Below, in pieces: positions 60,416 through 64,000 of a stretch of DNA of 64,000 bases. The notes under the pieces are model-generated. The model was not told the DNA's origin. It did not search any database and saw only the letters and a list, made by a program, of their open reading frames with translations. The stretch is from Closterium sp. Naga37s-1 (Eukaryota > Streptophyta > Zygnematophyceae > Desmidiales > Closteriaceae). Position 1 is the stretch's first letter, and every line of letters begins with the position of its first letter. The position numbers and the translations under genes were made by a program. The stretch lies in contig CANJKZ010000092.1 of the NCBI GenBank assembly GCA_947471745.1, positions 2,852,001 through 2,916,000 on the forward strand, read 5' to 3'.

Positions 60416-63400
60416 ATGGCTACCCCTAGTGTCCTCGCTTTTGACGCTGAGGGTCGGGCCATTGACTTTGACGTCTGGGTAGATGACCTGCAGCTTTTCC
60501 TACAGTGCGATAGGGCAGACGGTCTCTCCCTCTTTGACCTCACCTCTGGTGCCTCTCCTGCCCCTGCTGCTGATGCCGACGCCACTGTTCGCTCACAGTG
60601 GGCCATTCGCGATGCTGCTGCACGTCTTGCTGTGCGTCGCCACCTGCCTACCTCTGAGCGTGCGCACTTTAGCCAGTACAAGAGTGCTCAGACCTTGTAC
60701 GACGCTGTAGTTGCGCGCTACTCCTCCCCTGCCACTGCTGCACTGAGCCGCCTCATGCTACCGTACCTCTTCCCTGACCTTGCTGCCTTTCCCACAGTTG
60801 CTGACCTCATTACGCACCTCCGCACTAGTGACACTCGCTACCGCGCTGCGCTTCCTGCTGAGTTCTGCGCCAAGAACCCCCCCCCCATGTACATCACCCT
60901 CTACTACATAGTCACCCGGCTCCCTGACTCCCTTCGCGTAGTCAGGGACCACTTCCTCTCAGTTTGCCCCACCACTCTCACCGTTGACCTCCTCGAGAAG
61001 GCCCTCCTAGCAGCAGAAAAGAGCATAGTAGCTGTAGGAGCCTCTCGTGGTGACCCTCGCACCCCCATCTTTGAGGGGTGTTCCCCCTCCCCCCTTTTGC
61101 CCTCTGTTGCCTCTGCTGCTGCGGCCGACCTCGTTGGGCTTGAGTTGGTCGGTGCGGCGTCTACCCCTAGCGGGAGACGCCGCCCTGGCAAGGGCAAGGG
61201 GGGCAGGGGCACTGGAGGAGCTAGCGGGGGCGGTGGAGGCGGCGGTGGAGGCGGTGGAGGGGGTGGGGGTGGTGGTGGGGGTGGTGGCGGGGGTGGAGGT
61301 GTCGGTGGCGGCAGTGGAGGCGGAGGCGGCGGCGGCGGTGGCGGTGGGAGCGGAGGTGGCGGCGGTGGAGGAGGCGGCGGCGGAGGAGGTGGAGCTGGTC
61401 GGGGTGGCGCTGCGCAGAGGGTCGGCTCCGGTGGTGGTCAGCGCCAGCAGCAGCAGCAGCAGCAGCGCCCTCGTGACATCCCCCCCCCTCAGCAGCTCCG
61501 TGAGTGGTACGCTGCACGCCAGCGGGGTGGGGGTACTGGTCCGTGCACCTACGTCCTACACACCGGAGACCGCGCGGGTGAGCAGTGCTGGGGTGCGCAC
61601 TCCACCCAGCGCTGCTTTGGCCGCCTGACGGACGCTTGGCGTCACCAGTTCCCTGAGGCCACTGAGATCCCCCGCTGGGGTGAGCTGTCTAGGGCGGGTG
61701 TAGCTGTCTTTGACCTTGACTTTGATGTTATTCTTGCTGCCATGTATACTGTGACTATTAGTGATGAGGGTGACTGTTACCGGTATTTTCCGCCCGACCC
61801 GGGCATTGAGTCTGCTGCTCTAGGTACTGGTGAGGCTGCTGCTCTAGGTGCTAGCGAGACTGCTGCTCTAGGTGCTCGTGCGTCTGCTCCCTCAGGTGCT
61901 GGTGAGTCTGCTCTCTCAGGTTCTGCGTCGGCTTCGGCCTCCCACACCTTCACCCTTGACTCGGGGGCTTCTCGCTCCTTCTTTCGAGACCGCACCACAC
62001 TCACGCCGCTTGGCCGGCCAGTTGCAGTCTCTCTGGCAGACCCCTCTGGGGGTCCTGTCCTTGCTCACTTCTCCACTGTCCTCCCGTGTCCGGCGGCCCC
62101 CTCTGGCACCCTGTCTGGTCTTTACCTCCCCTCGTTCTCTACGAACTTGGTGAGTGGTGCTGACCTACAGGATGCGGGGGTTCACCAGTTCACTCCTGCG
62201 AGTCAGCGGTTGACCCACTGCACGGACGCTCGGACAGGCCGACACCTGGCCACGTTTACACGTCGGCCGGGGTCGAGCCTGTACACACTGACCACTGCGT
62301 CTCCTCCAGTCACTGCGTCTGGTCAGGTAGCTGCGTCGGGTCAGGTGTTTGCTGCAGCGTCCAGGTCTGGTCCTGAGTCTGCCCCCTGTTCGTGTCGCCT
62401 TCTGTCTCACGAGACTCTCCTCTGGCACCACCACCTTGGTCACCCCTCCCTGCTTCGTCTCCAAGGCATGGCCTCCCGTGTCCTTGTCTCTGGTCTTCCC
62501 CGGTCCCTCCCTCCCCTTCCTCCGGGGCCTGGCCCTACCTGCGTCCCCTGTGTCGAGGGGCGGCAGCGGGCTGCCCCTCACTCCTCCCAGTTTCCTCCGA
62601 CAGAGGCCCCGCTGCAGACGCTTCACATGGACGTGTGGGGCCCGGCCCGCGTCCGTGGACAGGGTCACGAGCGCTACTTCCTGCTGGTGGTTGACGACTA
62701 CTCGCGTTACACCACAGTCTTCCCCTTGCGCAGCAAGGGTGATGTCACTGAGGTGTTGATCGACTGGATCCGCGCGGCTCGTCTCCAGCTCAGGCAGAGC
62801 TTCGGCTCGGACTTTCCTCTTCTGCGTCTGCACTCTGACAGAGGTGGAGAGTTCTCCTCTGGCCTTCTGCGAGCCTACTGTCGTGCACGAGGCATCCGCC
62901 AGACCTTCACGCTTCCGGACTCTCCACAGCAAAATGGGATTGCTGAGCGCCGCATTGGCATGGTCATGGACGTCGCCCGTACGTCCATGATGCATGCGGC
63001 TGCCCCCCATTTTCTGTGGCCGTTTGCGGTTCGGTACGCGGCGCATCAGATCAACCTTCACCCCAGGGTCTCCATGCCGGAGACCTCCCCAGCTTTGCTG
63101 TGGACGGGGAAGGTTGGCGATGCGTCTGCGTTCCGTGTCTGGGGATCTCGGGCGTTTGTCCGCGACTTGTCTGCGGACAAGCTGTCCCCTCGTGCTGCTC
63201 CTTGCGTCTTCCTTGGCTTCCCCCCTGACGCGCCAGGGTGGCAGTTCTACCACCCCACCTCTCGCCGTGTTCTGTCCTCCCAGGACGTCACGTTTGACGA
63301 GTCGGTCCCCTACTACCGCCTCTTCCCCTACCGCACTCCGTCCCTCCCCCCGCCACCGCTCTTCCTTGTGCCAGGTTCCCCCCCGGTAGACCCCCTTCCC

Positions 63401-64000
63401 CCTCAGGGTCCTGCCCCTTCAGGTGTGTCCCAGGTAAACGCAGTCGAGCCTGTCGAGGTTACTGGTGACTCTGGTGCTGCTGAGGGTGCTGAGCCTGGGG
63501 GTGCTGACTCTGGGGGTGCTGAGCGTGTGGGTGCTACGCCTGGGGGTGCTGAGCCTGGGGGTACTACGCCTGGAGGTGCTGAGCCTGGGGGTGCGGAGCC
63601 TGAGGGAGCTGGGCCTGCTCGTGTGGCGTCTGGCGGTACTGAGCCTGGAGGTTCTCCGGGTGCTTCGTCTCGGCGGGAGCCACTCTCTCCACAGGAGCTG
63701 CGCGAGTGGTTTGCCCGACGCTGGAGACGTGCTGCTGGAGCTGGAGGTTCTTCGGCTGCTGAGGGTGCTGGTGTCGCGGGTCCCGGAGGTGCTCGTACTG
63801 GGAGTACTGGAGCTGCTGGGCCTGCGGGTACGACTGGAGCTGGAGCTGCTGAGGGTGTTGGCGCTGAGGCTACTGCTGTCCGTCCTGGAGGCGGTCCTAC
63901 TGGGGGTGCTACTGGTGCTGCTGGAGGTACTGGAGCTGGAGGTGCTGCTGGCGCTGGTGCTGCCGCTGGGGGTACTGGTGCTGTCCCTGCTGTGTCTGGA
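60416..64000 (+). CDS. Copia-1 copy R gag-pol polyprotein, partial
   Basis: Starts at ATG 60416 (MATPSVLAFDAEGR). I checked the frame at the protease, integrase and linker landmarks and it stays in phase to the window end, about 1195 codons. Order as in copia-1: gag core, poly-Gly, short poly-Gln, atypical zinc knuckle (C-X13-C-X3-H-X4-C, here CWGAH), protease LDSGASRS with a normal D-S-G (61958-61966), integrase HHLGH and CVPC, MDVWGP, SDRGGEF, NGIAERR, then GGAEPGG-type repeats and the Gly/Ala linker. RT and RNase H lie outside. With its normal protease it could supply function to copia-1 copies. Confidence 0.9.
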   Translation, partial: MATPSVLAFDAEGRAIDFDVWVDDLQLFLQCDRADGLSLFDLTSGASPAPAADADATVRSQWAIRDAAARLAVRRHLPTSERAHFSQYKSAQTLYDAVVARYSSPATAALSRLMLPYLFPDLAAFPTVADLITHLRTSDTRYRAALPAEFCAKNPPPMYITLYYIVTRLPDSLRVVRDHFLSVCPTTLTVDLLEKALLAAEKSIVAVGASRGDPRTPIFEGCSPSPLLPSVASAAAADLVGLELVGAASTPSGRRRPGKGKGGRGTGGASGGGGGGGGGGGGGGGGGGGGGGGGGVGGGSGGGGGGGGGGGSGGGGGGGGGGGGGGAGRGGAAQRVGSGGGQRQQQQQQQRPRDIPPPQQLREWYAARQRGGGTGPCTYVLHTGDRAGEQCWGAHSTQRCFGRLTDAWRHQFPEATEIPRWGELSRAGVAVFDLDFDVILAAMYTVTISDEGDCYRYFPPDPGIESAALGTGEAAALGASETAALGARASAPSGAGESALSGSASASASHTFTLDSGASRSFFRDRTTLTPLGRPVAVSLADPSGGPVLAHFSTVLPCPAAPSGTLSGLYLPSFSTNLVSGADLQDAGVHQFTPASQRLTHCTDARTGRHLATFTRRPGSSLYTLTTASPPVTASGQVAASGQVFAAASRSGPESAPCSCRLLSHETLLWHHHLGHPSLLRLQGMASRVLVSGLPRSLPPLPPGPGPTCVPCVEGRQRAAPHSSQFPPTEAPLQTLHMDVWGPARVRGQGHERYFLLVVDDYSRYTTVFPLRSKGDVTEVLIDWIRAARLQLRQSFGSDFPLLRLHSDRGGEFSSGLLRAYCRARGIRQTFTLPDSPQQNGIAERRIGMVMDVARTSMMHAAAPHFLWPFAVRYAAHQINLHPRVSMPETSPALLWTGKVGDASAFRVWGSRAFVRDLSADKLSPRAAPCVFLGFPPDAPGWQFYHPTSRRVLSSQDVTFDESVPYYRLFPYRTPSLPPPPLFLVPGSPPVDPLPPQGPAPSGVSQVNAVEPVEVTGDSGAAEGAEPGGADSGGAERVGATPGGAEPGGTTPGGAEPGGAEPEGAGPARVASGGTEPGGSPGASSRREPLSPQELREWFARRWRRAAGAGGSSAAEGAGVAGPGGARTGSTGAAGPAGTTGAGAAEGVGAEATAVRPGGGPTGGATGAAGGTGAGGAAGAGAAAGGTGAVPAVSG

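Larger units (their letters stand above)
59321..64000 (+). mobile_element. Ty1/copia element, copia-1-type copy R (3' end outside window)
   Basis: 5' LTR 59321-59444, leader, and open gag-pol to the window end. The coding part is nearly identical to copia-1, but LTR (124 against 131 bp) and leader are clearly diverged, so it is a subfamily. Inserted in LTR-Z; flank CTACA (59316-59320) is the expected left duplication. Confidence 0.92.

Overview
This window is eukaryotic, and nearly all of it is transposable elements inserted into one another. I found no host gene, rRNA, tRNA, CRISPR array or bacterial feature. The mix is Ty1/copia and Ty3/gypsy (chromodomain) LTR retrotransposons, mostly primed by initiator-Met-like tRNA, short non-autonomous LTR elements, and one Tc1-type DD34E DNA transposon. 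With very GC-rich copia leaders and glycine- and proline-rich linkers, this best fits a green-lineage genome such as a streptophyte alga. That placement is an inference, not something the sequence proves.

Left part (1-23203). The window opens inside an inverted copia-1 copy (1-1659). It sits in the gag of a gypsy element, P (1660-2600). Unassigned AT-rich DNA (2601-3356) is followed by the non-autonomous element F (3357-5320, target-site duplication (TSD) CTGTC). An inverted, diverged copy of a long LTR, here called LTR-Z (pieces 5831-6060, 15130-15616, 22938-23203), was split by two insertions. The first is the old copia-D (6061-15129). It was itself hit by a Tc1 transposon (6719-8471, TA duplication) that in turn carries a solo LTR, G (7913-8156, TSD GCTGC). 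The second is copia-Y (15617-22937, two 1017-bp LTRs).

Middle part (23204-35093). A decayed minus-strand gypsy element, A, was split by a recent copia-1 insertion (25751-33388). That copy has two identical 131-bp LTRs, TSD TGCTG and one open 1992-codon polyprotein. A truncated copia 3' end (34080-34445) and LTR-Z material follow.

Right part (34446-64000). The 5' LTR of copia-C was invaded by an inverted solo LTR of its own family (34635-50387). That solo LTR holds gypsy-B (35094-48671, TSD AAACC). Gypsy-B holds element E (36337-37900, TSD GATCG) and the young, coding-intact copia-K (39801-46230, TSD CCGAC). The decayed copia-C body follows (50932-55479). Its 3' LTR is interrupted by a deleted copia-Y relative (56228-59157, TSD GAAAA) and then by a third copia-1-type copy that runs off the window (59321-64000).

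The elements interact only as parasites. Copia-1 and copia-K look able to supply proteins, although copia-1 has a damaged protease motif. F, E and G lack coding capacity but keep LTR, primer site and polypurine-tract features that could be used in trans. The most notable signals are a textbook -1 frameshift signal (slippery GGGAAAC plus predicted pseudoknot) at the gypsy-B gag/pol overlap, a hairpin covering the polypurine tract in four copia-type families, and conserved hairpins in the LTRs.
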